Source: Streptomyces humi
GTDB taxonomy: Bacteria > Actinomycetota > Actinomycetes > Streptomycetales > Streptomycetaceae
Assembly (NCBI RefSeq): GCF_001005085.2
Contig: NZ_LBMU02000016.1
Coordinates: 1-64,000, forward strand
Length of the DNA stretch: 64,000 nt
Reading direction: 5' to 3'
Of the stretch, positions 32,519 to 42,238 are shown in pieces. Under the pieces are notes generated by a model. That model was not told the origin of the DNA. It did not search any database and saw only the letters and a list, made by a program, of their open reading frames with translations. How positions within the stretch are numbered: position 1 is the first letter of the stretch; every line of letters starts with the position of its first letter. A program made the position numbers and the translations under genes.

Positions 32519-33124
32519 TCAGCGGGCGCGGTTGAGGGTCTGGAGGGCGGCCTTCAGCAGCTGGCCGACCTGCGGGGTGCCGCCCGCGGCCTCGGCCTGC
32601 GGGGCGACGGCGGTGACGGCCTCGTCGGCCTCCCGGGTCGCGTAGCCCAGGCCGATCAGGGCCGCGTGCAGCTGGTCGCGCCAGCCCTGGGTGACCGGGG
32701 CCCCGATCGCGGGGGCGCCGATGGGCTCGCCGAGCCGGTCCTTCAGTTCGAGGAGCAGCTTCTGCGCGCCCTTCTTGCCGATGCCCGGGACGGCGACGAG
32801 CGCCTTCTCGTCGCCCGTGGCGACCGCGCGGCGCAGCGCGTCCGGGCTGTGCACGGCGAGCATCGCCTGCGCGAGCCGGGGGCCGACACCGCTCGCCGTC
32901 TGGAGCAGTTCGAAGACCTGGCGCTCGTCGTCGTCCACGAAGCCGTACAGGGTGAGTGAGTCCTCCCGCACGACCAGTGAGGTGGCGAGCTTGGTCTGCT
33001 GGCCCATCCGCAGCCCGGACAGGGTGTTGGGCGAGCACTGGACGGCGAGGCCGATCCCTCCGACCTCGACGACCGCGGAGTCCGGGGCGAGGGCGGCGAC
33101 CGGGCCGCTGACGAAGGCGATCAT
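32519..33124 (-). CDS. ruvA: Holliday junction branch migration protein RuvA
   Basis: 201 aa from ATG 33124. N-terminal OB fold [20 protein letters not shown]. Helix-hairpin-helix segments [16 protein letters not shown] and [19 protein letters not shown]. The C-terminal domain III binds RuvB. The start overlaps the ruvC stop (ATGA). Confidence 0.95.
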   Translation of the reverse strand: MIAFVSGPVAALAPDSAVVEVGGIGLAVQCSPNTLSGLRMGQQTKLATSLVVREDSLTLYGFVDDDERQVFELLQTASGVGPRLAQAMLAVHSPDALRRAVATGDEKALVAVPGIGKKGAQKLLLELKDRLGEPIGAPAIGAPVTQGWRDQLHAALIGLGYATREADEAVTAVAPQAEAAGGTPQVGQLLKAALQTLNRAR

Positions 33125-33660
33125 GCCGTACGGCCTTTCGTTGCGTTGGCGGTGTGCAGGGCGACGGCCTGCTGGAGGCGGTTCTGGGCCGGGGCCCGCC
33201 AGATGTGGCAGATGGCGAGCGCGAGGGCGTCGGCGGCGTCGGCGGGCTTGGGCGGGGCGCTGAGCCGGAGCAGCCGGGTCACCATGGCGCCGACCTGGGC
33301 CTTGTCCGCGCGTCCCGAGCCGGTGACGGCGGCCTTGACCTCGCTGGGGGTGTGCAGGGCGACGGGGATGCCCCGGCGGGCGGCGCACAGCATGGCGACG
33401 GCGCTGGCCTGGGCGGTGCCCATCACGGTCCGTACGTTGTGCTGGCTGAACACCCGCTCCACGGCGACGCATTCGGGCCGGTGCTCGTCCAGCCACTGCT
33501 CGATGCCCTGCTCGATGGCGACGAGGCGATGGCCGAGTTCGGCGTCCGCGGGCGTCCGTACGACCCCCACGCCCACCATGGTGAGCGGCCGCCCGGCGAC
33601 GCCCTCGACGACCCCGACACCGCACCGGGTCAGCCCGGGGTCCACCCCCAGTACGCGCAC
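33121..33660 (-). CDS. ruvC: Crossover junction endodeoxyribonuclease RuvC
   Basis: Holliday junction resolvase, 179 aa from GTG 33660 with GGGAGGGGG upstream. Acidic active-site residues are in [14 protein letters not shown] (Asp7), [16 protein letters not shown] (Glu), and [15 protein letters not shown] (two Asp). It is the first gene of ruvCAB, following yebC on the same strand after a terminator-like hairpin. Confidence 0.95.
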   Translation of the reverse strand: MRVLGVDPGLTRCGVGVVEGVAGRPLTMVGVGVVRTPADAELGHRLVAIEQGIEQWLDEHRPECVAVERVFSQHNVRTVMGTAQASAVAMLCAARRGIPVALHTPSEVKAAVTGSGRADKAQVGAMVTRLLRLSAPPKPADAADALALAICHIWRAPAQNRLQQAVALHTANATKGRTA

Positions 33661-33730
33661 CGCGCCCCCTCCCTTCGGCCACCTGTTCGTGCAGGCTAGC
33701 GGGTGCCACCGACATCGGCCGACATGACGA

Positions 33731-33759
33731 CGGGCCGACGGGTGTGTCCCGTCGGCCCG
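33731..33759. terminator. yebC terminator
   Basis: A perfect 12-bp stem CGGGCCGACGGG / CCCGTCGGCCCG with loop TGTGT, just downstream of yebC on the minus strand. It separates yebC from ruvCAB. Confidence 0.82.
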
Positions 33760-33785
33760 CTCGGTCGGCTCAACCCGTGGCGGCG

Positions 33786-34538
33786 CTACGCGTCGACCTT
33801 CTCCATGACCTCGTCGCTGACATCGAAGTTGGCGAAGACGTTCTGCACGTCGTCGCTGTCCTCGAGCGCGTCGATCAGCTTGAAGATCTTCTTGGCGCCC
33901 TCCTCGTCCAGCTCGACCTGCATGGTCGGGACGAAGTTGGCCTCGGCGGAGTCGTAGTCGATCCCGGAGTCCTGGAGGGCGGAGCGGACGGCGACCAGGT
34001 CGGTGGCCTCGCTGAGCACCTCGAAGGACTCGCCCAGGTCGTTGACCTCCTCGGCGCCCGCGTCCAGGACGGCGCCCAGGACGTCGTCCTCGGAGAGCTC
34101 GCCCTTGGGGACGATCACGACGCCCTTGCGGTTGAAGAGGTACGACACCGAGCCCGGGTCGGCCATGGAGCCGCCGTTGCGGGTCATGGCGACGCGTACG
34201 TCGGAGGCCGCGCGGTTGCGGTTGTCGGTGAGGCACTCGATGAGCACCGCGACGCCGTTCGGGCCGTAGCCCTCGTACATGATCGTCTCGTAGTCGGCGC
34301 CGCCGGCCTCGAGGCCGCCGCCGCGCTTGACGGCGGAGTCGATGTTCTTGTTCGGGACCGACTGCTTCTTCGCCTTCTGGATGGCGTCGTAGAGAGTCGG
34401 GTTGCCCTCGATGTCGACGCCGCCCATCCGGGCCGCGACCTCGATGTTCTTGATCAGCTTCGCGAAGAGCTTGCCGCGCTTGGCATCGATCACGGCCTTC
34501 TTGTGCTTCGTCGTAGCCCATTTAGAGTGGCCGGACAT
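33786..34538 (-). CDS. YebC/PmpR-family protein
   Basis: 250 aa from ATG 34538, with GAAGGAGACAGG upstream. Family start [20 protein letters not shown], then [33 protein letters not shown] and [10 protein letters not shown]-type sequence. YebC proteins were described as transcription regulators and more recently as ribosome-associated factors for proline-rich nascent chains. It lies upstream of ruvC and next to pdxT, the conserved Streptomyces order. Confidence 0.94.
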   Translation of the reverse strand: MSGHSKWATTKHKKAVIDAKRGKLFAKLIKNIEVAARMGGVDIEGNPTLYDAIQKAKKQSVPNKNIDSAVKRGGGLEAGGADYETIMYEGYGPNGVAVLIECLTDNRNRAASDVRVAMTRNGGSMADPGSVSYLFNRKGVVIVPKGELSEDDVLGAVLDAGAEEVNDLGESFEVLSEATDLVAVRSALQDSGIDYDSAEANFVPTMQVELDEEGAKKIFKLIDALEDSDDVQNVFANFDVSDEVMEKVDA

Positions 34539-34589
34539 CTGCCTGTCTCCTTCGCGTAACCCATCCAACAACGAACGCCAGAGATCCTA

Positions 34590-35192
34590 CTAGGACTCCG
34601 TCGCCCGGTTCGCGTGCACCATGTCGACGAACAGGGCGTGCACACGGTGGTCGCCGGTCAGTTCCGGGTGGAACGAGGTGGCGAGCGCGTTGCCCTGGCG
34701 GACCGCGACGATGTGGCCGCCGTGCTCGGCGAGCACCTCGACGTCGGCGCCCACGGACTCGACCCAGGGGGCGCGGATGAACACGCCCTCCACAGGATCG
34801 CCGTCGATCCCGCGCACGTCGACCGCCGACTCGAACGACTCGTTCTGCCGTCCGAAGGCGTTGCGGCGCACGATCATGTCGATGCCGCCGACGGTCTCCT
34901 GGCCCGAGCGCGGGTCGAGGATCTTGTCGGCGAGCATGATCATGCCCGCGCAGGTGCCGTAGACGGGCATGCCGGCCCGCACGCGCGCGCGGAGGGGCTC
35001 CAGCACGCCGAACAGGACGGCCAGCTTGGAGATGGTGGTGGACTCGCCGCCGGGTATGACCAGGCCATCCACCTCGGCGAGTTCCTCGGGGCGCCTGACC
35101 GGCCTGGCCACGGCGTCGGCCGCGGCCAGGGCCACGAGGTGCTCCCGTACGTCACCCTGGAGTGCGAGCACTCCGATCACGGGAGTGGTCAT
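34590..35192 (-). CDS. pdxT: Pyridoxal 5'-phosphate synthase glutaminase subunit
   Basis: 200 aa class I glutaminase that supplies ammonia to Pdx[13 protein letters not shown] near 47, nucleophile Cys in [11 protein letters not shown] near 80, and His/Glu in [13 protein letters not shown] near the C-terminus. It starts six bases after the pdxS stop, so pdxS-pdxT is an operon. Confidence 0.96.
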   Translation of the reverse strand: MTTPVIGVLALQGDVREHLVALAAADAVARPVRRPEELAEVDGLVIPGGESTTISKLAVLFGVLEPLRARVRAGMPVYGTCAGMIMLADKILDPRSGQETVGGIDMIVRRNAFGRQNESFESAVDVRGIDGDPVEGVFIRAPWVESVGADVEVLAEHGGHIVAVRQGNALATSFHPELTGDHRVHALFVDMVHANRATES

Positions 35193-35198
35193 CGCTGG

Positions 35199-36104
35199 CT
35201 ACCAGCCCCGGTTCGCGTAACGCTCGGTCTCGGGGAGGGTGTCGCAGTTGATGCCGACCATGGCCTCGCCGAGGTTGCGGGACGCGTCCGCGATGATCTT
35301 CGGGTCGTCGTAGAAGGTGGTCGCCTTGACGATGGCGGCGGCGCGCTTGGCCGGGTCGCCCGACTTGAAGATGCCGGAGCCGACGAAGACGCCCTCGGCG
35401 CCGAGCTGGCGCATCAGGGCGGCGTCGGCCGGGGTGGCGACGCCACCGGCGGAGAACAGGACGACCGGGAGCTTGCCGAGCTCGGCGACCTCCTTGACCA
35501 GCTCGTAGGGGGCGCGCAGCTCCTTGGCGGCGGCGTACAGCTCGTTGTTGTCGCAGCCGCGCAGCTTGGCGATCTCGCCCTTGATCTGGCGCAGGTGGCG
35601 GACGGCCTCCACGACGTTGCCGGTGCCGGCCTCGCCCTTGGAGCGGATCATGGCCGCGCCCTCGGCGATCCGGCGCAGGGCCTCGCCCAGGTTGGTGGCG
35701 CCGCAGACGAAGGGGGTGGTGAACGCCCACTTGTCGGAGTGGTTGACCTCGTCGGCCGGGGTGAGGACCTCGGACTCGTCGATGTAGTCGACGCCGAGGG
35801 ACTGGAGGACCTGGGCCTCGACGAAGTGGCCGATGCGGGACTTGGCCATGACCGGGATGGAGACGGCCTCGATGATGCCTTCGATCATGTCCGGGTCGGA
35901 CATCCGGGCCACGCCGCCGTCCTTGCGGATGTCGGCCGGGACCCGCTCCAGGGCCATGACGGCGACGGCGCCCGCGTCCTCGGCGATCTTCGCCTGCTCC
36001 GGCGTGACGACGTCCATGATCACGCCGCCCTTGAGCTGCTCGGCCATGCCGCGCTTCACGCGGGCGGTGCCGGTCTCGGGGGCCTGGTTGTCGGTGGTGG
36101 ACAC
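35199..36104 (-). CDS. pdxS: Pyridoxal 5'-phosphate synthase lyase subunit
   Basis: 301 aa from GTG 36104 ([15 protein letters not shown]). Forms PLP from ribose 5-phosphate, glyceraldehyde 3-phosphate and ammonia. Conserved [30 protein letters not shown], and the lysine-bearing [15 protein letters not shown]. The C-terminal part has [17 protein letters not shown] and [10 protein letters not shown]. It heads the PLP operon. Confidence 0.97.
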   Translation of the reverse strand: MSTTDNQAPETGTARVKRGMAEQLKGGVIMDVVTPEQAKIAEDAGAVAVMALERVPADIRKDGGVARMSDPDMIEGIIEAVSIPVMAKSRIGHFVEAQVLQSLGVDYIDESEVLTPADEVNHSDKWAFTTPFVCGATNLGEALRRIAEGAAMIRSKGEAGTGNVVEAVRHLRQIKGEIAKLRGCDNNELYAAAKELRAPYELVKEVAELGKLPVVLFSAGGVATPADAALMRQLGAEGVFVGSGIFKSGDPAKRAAAIVKATTFYDDPKIIADASRNLGEAMVGINCDTLPETERYANRGW

Positions 36105-36210
36105 GGGTGACCTCACTCGCTGAAAGAGGGTTTCTGCAAACACCGAGGAAACGCGAGCGGACCAGTCCACAGCAAGGGCCAATGGGAAGGGCGTGGATCC
36201 TTTTGCCCGG

Positions 36211-36753
36211 CTAGGCGGCGCGGTCCGCCAGGGCCGTGGGCGGTTCGTCGTCCATCTCGAAGGCCATCGGGAAGGGGGCGTGTCCGGCCAGCCGGAACCA
36301 GCGGACCTTGCGGTGCTCGCGCAGCCGGCGGGCCGCGCCGACGGCGTCGTTGTGGAACCGGCGGGCCATCGGCACCCGGCGCACGGCCTCGCCCAGCTCG
36401 GACGCGGCCGCCTCGCCGCCGGGCGCCTCGCGGACCTCCTCCACCTGCTGCGGCTCCTCGAAGACCACCCGCAGCGCCTGGCTCAGCTCGCTCTCCGCGA
36501 CCTCCCGCTGCTCCTCCTCGGCCTGCCGGGCGGCGTGCGCGGCCTCGTACAGCACGATCGAGGCGGCCGGGTCCAGCACCCCCGAGGTCGCCAGCTCCTG
36601 GGCCACCGACGCCCGCCGGAGCAACTGGGCGTCCAGGGCGGCACGAGCGGCGTCGATACGGGAGTGCAGCCGGTCGAGCCGCCCGGCGGTCCAGCTCAGG
36701 TAGAGGCCGATCACCACGAGAACAGCGAGGATCCAGATGAGCGTTGCGGTCAC
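36211..36753 (-). CDS. LemA-like single-span protein
   Basis: 180 aa from GTG 36753. One N-terminal span (about residues 3-22: [18 protein letters not shown]) is followed by [20 protein letters not shown], which resembles the LemA N-terminal signature. A Glu-rich helical region then runs to the end. The function is unknown. It lies about 105 bases upstream of pdxS and downstream of pimA on the same strand. Confidence 0.75.
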   Translation of the reverse strand: MTATLIWILAVLVVIGLYLSWTAGRLDRLHSRIDAARAALDAQLLRRASVAQELATSGVLDPAASIVLYEAAHAARQAEEEQREVAESELSQALRVVFEEPQQVEEVREAPGGEAAASELGEAVRRVPMARRFHNDAVGAARRLREHRKVRWFRLAGHAPFPMAFEMDDEPPTALADRAA

Positions 36754-36792
36754 GGGCGGAACGCTATAGGAAACGCCCACGGCAGCGCCCCG

Positions 36793-36820
36793 TCAGGGGC
36801 GCGGGGAACCGCGCGACCGG
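36793..36820. repeat. Dispersed GC-rich intergenic repeat, second copy
   Basis: AGGGGCGCGGGGAACCGCGC, then GACCGGCC, matches the reverse complement of 1-31 with a few substitutions. It lies between the LemA-like gene and pimA. Confidence 0.5.
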
Positions 36821-36869
36821 CCACGACGGCGCCGCGCCCGGAACACAGCGGCACCCCCCCGCGAAGCGC

Positions 36870-38030
36870 CTAGTCCCGCGCCAGCCCGAACCGCGCCCGC
36901 AGCCCCGGGCGTTCGACCGCCGCCACCGCCGCCGCTCCCGCGGTCACCGTCTCGTAGACGGACAGGATGTCCGCGCCCACCGTCGACCAGTCGAAGCGGC
37001 GCACGTGCACGCTGCCGCGTTCGCTCAGCTCGGCCCGGCGCTCCGGGTCCGCCAGCAGCCGTACCGCCGCTTCCGCCAGCGCGTCCGCGTCCTCGTTGGC
37101 GAAGAGTTCGCCCGCCGCGCCCTGGTCCAGGACCTGGGCGAAGGCGTCGAGGTCGGAGGCGAGCACGGGAGCCCCCGCGGACAGCGCCTCGACCAGGATT
37201 ATGCCGAAGCTCTCGCCCCCCGTGTTGGGCGCGACGTACAGGTCGAGACTGCGCAGGAAACGGGCCTTGTCCTCGTCGCTGACCATGCCGAGGAACTCGA
37301 CGCGGGAGCGCAGCTCGGCCGGCAGGGACTCGACCGCGGCCTCCTCGTCGCCCCGGCCGGCCACCAGGAGCCTGGTCCCCGGGCGGGCGGCGAGGATCTT
37401 GGGGAGGGCCTTCATCAGCACCGGGAGGCCCTTGCGGGGCTCGTCGATACGGCCGATGAAGCCGATGGTGTCCCCCTGCCACTCGGGGCGCGGCTCGGCC
37501 TTGGCGAAGAAGTCGACGTCCACGCCGTTGGGGATCACGACGGCGTCGCCGCCGAGGTGTTCGACCAGGGTGCGGCGGGCGTACTCGCTGACCGCGATCC
37601 GGGCGCTGATCTTCTCCAGCGCGGCCTGGAGGATCGAGTACGCGGCGATCATCGCGCGGGAACGCGGGTTGGAGGTGTGGAAGGTCGCCACCATCGGGCC
37701 CTGCGCCGCCCAGCAGGTCAGCAGGCCGAGCGAGGGCGACGTCGGCTCGTGGATGTGGACCACGTCGAACGCGCCGTCGTGCAGCCAGCGGCGGACCCGC
37801 GCGGCGGACAGGAAGCCGAAGTTGAGGCGGGCCACCGAGCCGTTGTACGGCACCGGGACCGCGCGGCCCGCCGAGACGACGTACGGCGGCAGCGGGGTGT
37901 CGTCGTCGGCGGGGGCGAGCACGGAGACGTCGTGGCCGAGACCGATGAAGTACTCGGCGAGGTCGCGGACGTGGAACTGGACGCCACCCGGGACGTCCCA
38001 GGAGTAGGGGCAGACGATGCCGATCCTCAC
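36870..38030 (-). CDS. pimA: GT4 glycosyltransferase, PimA-like phosphatidylinositol mannosyltransferase
   Basis: 386 aa from GTG 38030, which overlaps the acyltransferase stop (GTGA). A GT-B fold is indicated by CPYSWDVPGGVQFHVRDLAE at the N-terminus, GFIGRIDEPRKGLPVLMKA near 195, and the E-x7-E nucleotide-sugar motif in ESFGIILVEALSAGAPVLAS. By position in thrS...pgsA-patA-pimA this is the GDP-mannose-dependent first mannosyltransferase on phosphatidylinositol at the inner membrane face. Confidence 0.9.
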   Translation of the reverse strand: MRIGIVCPYSWDVPGGVQFHVRDLAEYFIGLGHDVSVLAPADDDTPLPPYVVSAGRAVPVPYNGSVARLNFGFLSAARVRRWLHDGAFDVVHIHEPTSPSLGLLTCWAAQGPMVATFHTSNPRSRAMIAAYSILQAALEKISARIAVSEYARRTLVEHLGGDAVVIPNGVDVDFFAKAEPRPEWQGDTIGFIGRIDEPRKGLPVLMKALPKILAARPGTRLLVAGRGDEEAAVESLPAELRSRVEFLGMVSDEDKARFLRSLDLYVAPNTGGESFGIILVEALSAGAPVLASDLDAFAQVLDQGAAGELFANEDADALAEAAVRLLADPERRAELSERGSVHVRRFDWSTVGADILSVYETVTAGAAAVAAVERPGLRARFGLARD

Positions 38031-38935
38031 GACGGTCCCTTCGCGGGGTCGAGGTCGGCGAGCCACAAGCGCTGGAGCATGTGCCAGTCCTCCGGATGGT
38101 CGGCGATCCCGGTGGCGAAGGCGTCGGCCAGCGCCTGTGTCATGACAGACGTCCTCGAGGTCCGGTCACCTGACTCGGGTACCTCGACCGGGGCGTGGAC
38201 GCGGCCCTTCATGACGGGGGTGTCGTCGTACCAGAGCGTCACGGGGAGCAGGTGGGCGCCGGTCTGCTGGGCCAGCAGGGCGGGTCCGGCCGGCATCCGG
38301 GCCGTGTCGCCGAAGAAGTCGACCTCGACGCCGGACTCGGACAGGTCGCGGTCGGCGACCAGGCAGATCAGGCCGCCGTCGCGGAGTCTGCGGGCGAGGG
38401 TGCCGAAGGCGGTGCCGCCGCTGTGCGGGAGGACCTCCATGCCGAGGCCCTCGCGGTAGGCGACGAACCGGTCGTACAGCGTCTCGGGCTTCAGGCGCTC
38501 GGCGACCGTGGTGAACGGGGTCTTCAGCTCCGTGGTGACCCAGGCCCCGGCCAGGTCCCAGTTGGCCAGGTGCGGCAGCGCGATGATCACGCCCCGGCCG
38601 GAGGCGAGGCCGTCGGTGAGGTGGTGGACGTCCTTGACGTCGAAGCCGGTGCGTACCCGCTGCTCGCTCCAGGCGGGCAGCCGGAAGGACTCCATCCAGT
38701 AGCGCAGGTACGACCGCATGCCCGCGCGGGACAGCTCGCGCAGCCGCTCCGGACTCGCGTCGGGGCGTACGCGCGCGTAGTTGGACTCGAGCCGCTGGAC
38801 GCCCTTGCCGCGCTGTCTCCAGGCGAGGTCCGCGATGGCGTTGCCGAGCCGCACGGCGACCGGCTCGGGGAGCTTCTTCACGGTGCCCCAGCCGAGTCCG
38901 TACAGGGCGTCGGTGAGCCGCTCCGTGGCGGTCAC
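38027..38935 (-). CDS. patA: Phosphatidylinositol mannoside acyltransferase
   Basis: 302 aa from GTG 38935, overlapping the pgsA stop (GTGA). LpxL/HtrB-family acyltransferase with the HX4D motif in ALPHLANWDLAG near 125, then TTVAERLKPETLYDRF and LLPVTLWYDDTPV. In actinomycetes this position encodes PatA, which acylates PIM1 on mannose. Confidence 0.92.
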   Translation of the reverse strand: MTATERLTDALYGLGWGTVKKLPEPVAVRLGNAIADLAWRQRGKGVQRLESNYARVRPDASPERLRELSRAGMRSYLRYWMESFRLPAWSEQRVRTGFDVKDVHHLTDGLASGRGVIIALPHLANWDLAGAWVTTELKTPFTTVAERLKPETLYDRFVAYREGLGMEVLPHSGGTAFGTLARRLRDGGLICLVADRDLSESGVEVDFFGDTARMPAGPALLAQQTGAHLLPVTLWYDDTPVMKGRVHAPVEVPESGDRTSRTSVMTQALADAFATGIADHPEDWHMLQRLWLADLDPAKGPS

Positions 38936-39609
38936 TGCGGGGCCTCGCTGCCGTGTGCGGCCTTCTCGTGCCCGGCCGCCGCCTCCGCCTCGGCGGACTC
39001 GCGGCGCACCGTGACCACGCGCTGGATCAGGGTGACCAGGCTGCCCACGGCCACGATCCACAGCGCGATCGGGAGCAGGATCTGGATGCCCGGGACGCCG
39101 AAGTTGTGGAATCCGGCCAGCCCGGCCGCCACCAGCGAGATCACCAGTCGCTCGGCGCGCTCCACGAGGCCGTTGACGGCCACCGGCAGCCCGATCGACT
39201 CGCCGCGCGCCTTGGTGTACGACACCACCTGGCCGCTGGCCAGGCAGAAGATCGACACGGCGCACAGGACGTTGTCGTCGCCGTTGCCCGCGTACCAGAG
39301 GGCGAAGCCGCCGAAGATCGCGCCGTCGGCGACCCGGTCGAGGGTGGAGTCCAGGAAGGCGCCCCAGCGGCTGGTGCGGCCCAGCTGGCGGGCCATGTTG
39401 CCGTCCACCAGGTCCGAGAACACGAACAGCGTGATCACGATCGTGCCCCAGAAGAACTCGCCCCGGGGGAAGAAGACCAGCGCGCCCGCGACCACTCCGG
39501 CCGTGCCGAGGAGCGTGACCGTGTCCGGGCTCACGCCCCGGCGGATGAGAAACGCGGCGAACGGTGTGAGGACACGCGTGAAGAATGCACGCGCGTACTT
39601 GTTCAGCAT
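38932..39609 (-). CDS. pgsA: Phosphatidylinositol phosphate synthase (CDP-alcohol phosphatidyltransferase)
   Basis: 225 aa, about six membrane spans. It has the complete CDP-alcohol motif DGxxARx8GxxxDxxxD, seen as DGNMARQLGRTSRWGAFLDS followed by TLDRVADG. Catalyses transfer of inositol phosphate to CDP-diacylglycerol. It is the first gene of the coupled pgsA-patA-pimA unit. Confidence 0.92.
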   Translation of the reverse strand: MLNKYARAFFTRVLTPFAAFLIRRGVSPDTVTLLGTAGVVAGALVFFPRGEFFWGTIVITLFVFSDLVDGNMARQLGRTSRWGAFLDSTLDRVADGAIFGGFALWYAGNGDDNVLCAVSIFCLASGQVVSYTKARGESIGLPVAVNGLVERAERLVISLVAAGLAGFHNFGVPGIQILLPIALWIVAVGSLVTLIQRVVTVRRESAEAEAAAGHEKAAHGSEAPQ

Positions 39610-39889
39610 GGCCTTCCCGACGGTCGTTGCGCCGTGCGGCCCCTGCTGGCCACCCCGGCTGGCCCATCGTAGCCACGCGCGCGTGTGTGCGACGGGTGGG
39701 CACTCTCGGACGGGACCGGCGGCCGGCCCGGAAGCGCCCCGCGGGCACGATCACGTCGTTCGTATGGACGCACCGTGACGGGAGTGGAAAGCTCGAATAA
39801 CCGCGGGCGTCATCGGAGCCGCCACCGCACGCGGCCCGCCATGCTCGCCCGCGCCCACCGAGACCTCACCGTGCACGGGAGGCATAACC
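39610..39889. promoter_or_regulatory. Divergent region pgsA / EF-G-like gene
   Basis: 280 bases between divergent genes. A GGGAGG ribosome site precedes the plus-strand ATG at 39890. CTCGAATAAC near 39792 is the least GC-rich stretch and a promoter candidate. Nothing else is recognisable. Confidence 0.35.
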
Positions 39890-42088
39890 ATGGGCGACAA
39901 GGTCAAGGAACACCCCGGAGCCGCCGGCAGGGCTACGGCGGCCGACCACCCCGCGTCCGTACGGAATGTGGTGCTGGTCGGCCACTCCGGAGCGGGCAAG
40001 ACGACATTGGTGGAGGCTCTCGCGCTGACCGCGGGAGCGGTGAACCGGGCGGGCCGTGTGGAGGACGGCGGCACCGTCTCGGACTACGACGACATCGAGC
40101 ACCGGCAGCAGCGCTCCGTACAGCTGTCGCTGGTACCGGTCGACTGGAACGGAATCAAGATCAACATCCTGGACACCCCGGGATACGCCGACTTCGTCGG
40201 GGAGCTGAGGGCCGGTCTGCGCGCGGCGGACGCGGCCCTCTTCGTCGTCTCCGCCTCGGACGGGGTGGACGGCTCGACCCGGATGGTGTGGGAGGAGTGC
40301 GCGGCCGTCGGGATGCCCCGGGCGATCGTCGTCACGCACCTGGAGGCCGCCCGCGCGGACTTCGAGGAGATGACCCGGGTGTGCGCCGAGGCGTTCGGCG
40401 GCGACGACCCCGACGCCGTGCTCCCCCTGTACCTGCCGCTGCACGGCCCGCAGGGCCCGGACGGGCACGCGCCCGTGACCGGTCTCGTCGGGCTGCTCAC
40501 GCAGAAGCTGTTCGACTACTCCTCCGGGGAGCGCAAGGAGTCCGAGCCGGGCCCCGACCAGCTGCCGGACATCGACGAGGCCCGCAACCGGCTGATCGAG
40601 GGGATCATCGCGGAGAGCGAGGACGAGACGCTCATGGACCGCTATCTGGGCGGCGAGCAGATCGACCTCAAGACGCTGATCGAGGACCTGGAGCGGGCCG
40701 TCGCCCGCGGCACCTTCTTCCCCGTGCTGGCCGCCGCCCCCGCGGCCGAGGGCGCCCGCCAGGGGCTCGGCACGGTGGAACTGCTCGAACTGGTCACCGG
40801 CGGCTTCCCGACGCCGTTCGAGCACCCCACCCCCGGGGTCACCACCGTCGACGGCCGGCCGCGCGAGATCAAACCGTGCGACACCGGCGGCCCGCTGGTC
40901 GCCGAGGTGGTGAAGACCGCCTCCGACCCCTACGTCGGCCGGGTCTCGCTGGTGCGCGTCTTCTCCGGCACCCTGCGCCCCGACGAGACGGTCCACGTCT
41001 CCGGGCACGGCCTCGCCGACCGGGGGCACGAGGACCACGACGTCGACGAGAAGATCGGCGCCCTGTCCACGCCGTTCGGCAAACAGCAGCGGCCGGTCAC
41101 CCATGTCATCGCCGGTGACCTGGCCTGCGTGGCGAAGCTGGGCCGCGCGGAGACCGGTGACACCCTCTCCGCCAAGGACGACCCGCTGCTCATGGAGCCG
41201 TGGGAGATGCCCGACCCGCTGCTGCCGCTCGCCATCGAGGCACACAGCAAGGCCGACGAGGACAAGCTCTCGCAGGGCCTCGCCCGGCTGGTCGCCGAGG
41301 ACCCGACCATGCGGCTCGAACAGAACCAGGACACCCACCAGGTGGTGCTGTGGTGCCTGGGCGAGGCGCACGCGGACGTCGCCCTGGAACGGCTGCGCAG
41401 CCGCTACGGCGTCCAGGTCGACGTCGTACCGCACCGGGTGTCCCTGCGGGAGACGTTCGCCGGCAGGTCCGCCGGGCGCGGCCGGCATGTCAAACAGTCC
41501 GGCGGGCACGGGCAGTTCGCGATCTGCGAGATCGAGGTGGAGCCCCTGCCGGGCGGCTCCGGCATCGAGTTCGTCGACAAGGTGGTCGGCGGGGCGGTGC
41601 CCCGGCAGTTCATCCCGTCGGTCGAGAAGGGCATCCGGGCCCAGGCCGTCAAGGGGGTCGCCGCCGGTTACCAGCTGGTCGACGTGCGGGTCACCCTGCT
41701 CGACGGCAAGGCGCACTCGGTGGACTCCTCCGACGCCGCCTTCCAGACGGCGGGCGCGCTGGCGCTGCGGGAGGCCGCGGCCGACGCGAGGATCCATCTG
41801 CTCGAACCGGTGGCCGAGGTGTCCGTGCTGGTCGGCGACGACTACGTGGGCGCGGTCATGAGCGACCTGTCCGGACGGCGCGGCCGGGTGCTCGGCACCG
41901 AGCAGACCAGCGGTGGGCGCACCCTGATCAAGGCCGAGGTGCCGGAGTTCGAGATCGGCCGGTACGCGGTCGACCTGCGCTCCCTGTCGCACGGCACGGC
42001 CCGGTTCAGCCGCTCGTACGCGCGGCACGAGCCGATGCCTCCGCAGATCGCCGAGAAGATCCGGGAACAGGCCAAGGAAGCCTCCTGA
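39890..42088 (+). CDS. Elongation factor G-like GTPase
   Basis: 732 aa paralogue of EF-G with all five domains recognisable. G1 is GHSGAGKTTLVEAL and G3 is LDTPGYADFVGEL. The G4 position reads VVTHLEAARADF, where true EF-G has NKxD, so guanine specificity is altered or weak. Domain IV is present (SGGHGQFAICEIEVEPLPGG). The C-terminal domain V ends SRSYARHEPMPPQ. It is not the housekeeping translocase; actinomycetes carry this second EF-G-like protein with unsettled function. It ends at a clear terminator. Confidence 0.92.
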   Translation: MGDKVKEHPGAAGRATAADHPASVRNVVLVGHSGAGKTTLVEALALTAGAVNRAGRVEDGGTVSDYDDIEHRQQRSVQLSLVPVDWNGIKINILDTPGYADFVGELRAGLRAADAALFVVSASDGVDGSTRMVWEECAAVGMPRAIVVTHLEAARADFEEMTRVCAEAFGGDDPDAVLPLYLPLHGPQGPDGHAPVTGLVGLLTQKLFDYSSGERKESEPGPDQLPDIDEARNRLIEGIIAESEDETLMDRYLGGEQIDLKTLIEDLERAVARGTFFPVLAAAPAAEGARQGLGTVELLELVTGGFPTPFEHPTPGVTTVDGRPREIKPCDTGGPLVAEVVKTASDPYVGRVSLVRVFSGTLRPDETVHVSGHGLADRGHEDHDVDEKIGALSTPFGKQQRPVTHVIAGDLACVAKLGRAETGDTLSAKDDPLLMEPWEMPDPLLPLAIEAHSKADEDKLSQGLARLVAEDPTMRLEQNQDTHQVVLWCLGEAHADVALERLRSRYGVQVDVVPHRVSLRETFAGRSAGRGRHVKQSGGHGQFAICEIEVEPLPGGSGIEFVDKVVGGAVPRQFIPSVEKGIRAQAVKGVAAGYQLVDVRVTLLDGKAHSVDSSDAAFQTAGALALREAAADARIHLLEPVAEVSVLVGDDYVGAVMSDLSGRRGRVLGTEQTSGGRTLIKAEVPEFEIGRYAVDLRSLSHGTARFSRSYARHEPMPPQIAEKIREQAKEAS

Positions 42089-42101
42089 GTGGTGCCATGG
42101 G

Positions 42102-42135
42102 TGTTCGGCGGGCGGCTTCGGCCGTCCGCCGAACA
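42102..42135 (+). terminator. Terminator of EF-G-like gene
   Basis: TGTTCGGCGGGCGG pairs with CCGTCCGCCGAACA (one G-U pair) around a CTTCGG loop. Confidence 0.82.
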
Positions 42136-42238
42136 CGCGTCAGTGGCTGGGGATACTCTGAGTACTTGATCAACAGGTGTGCGGAGTACGGAAGTCGGGA
42201 AGGCCGCAGAAGCGGGACGGCGGCAAGTGGGGGCGGGA

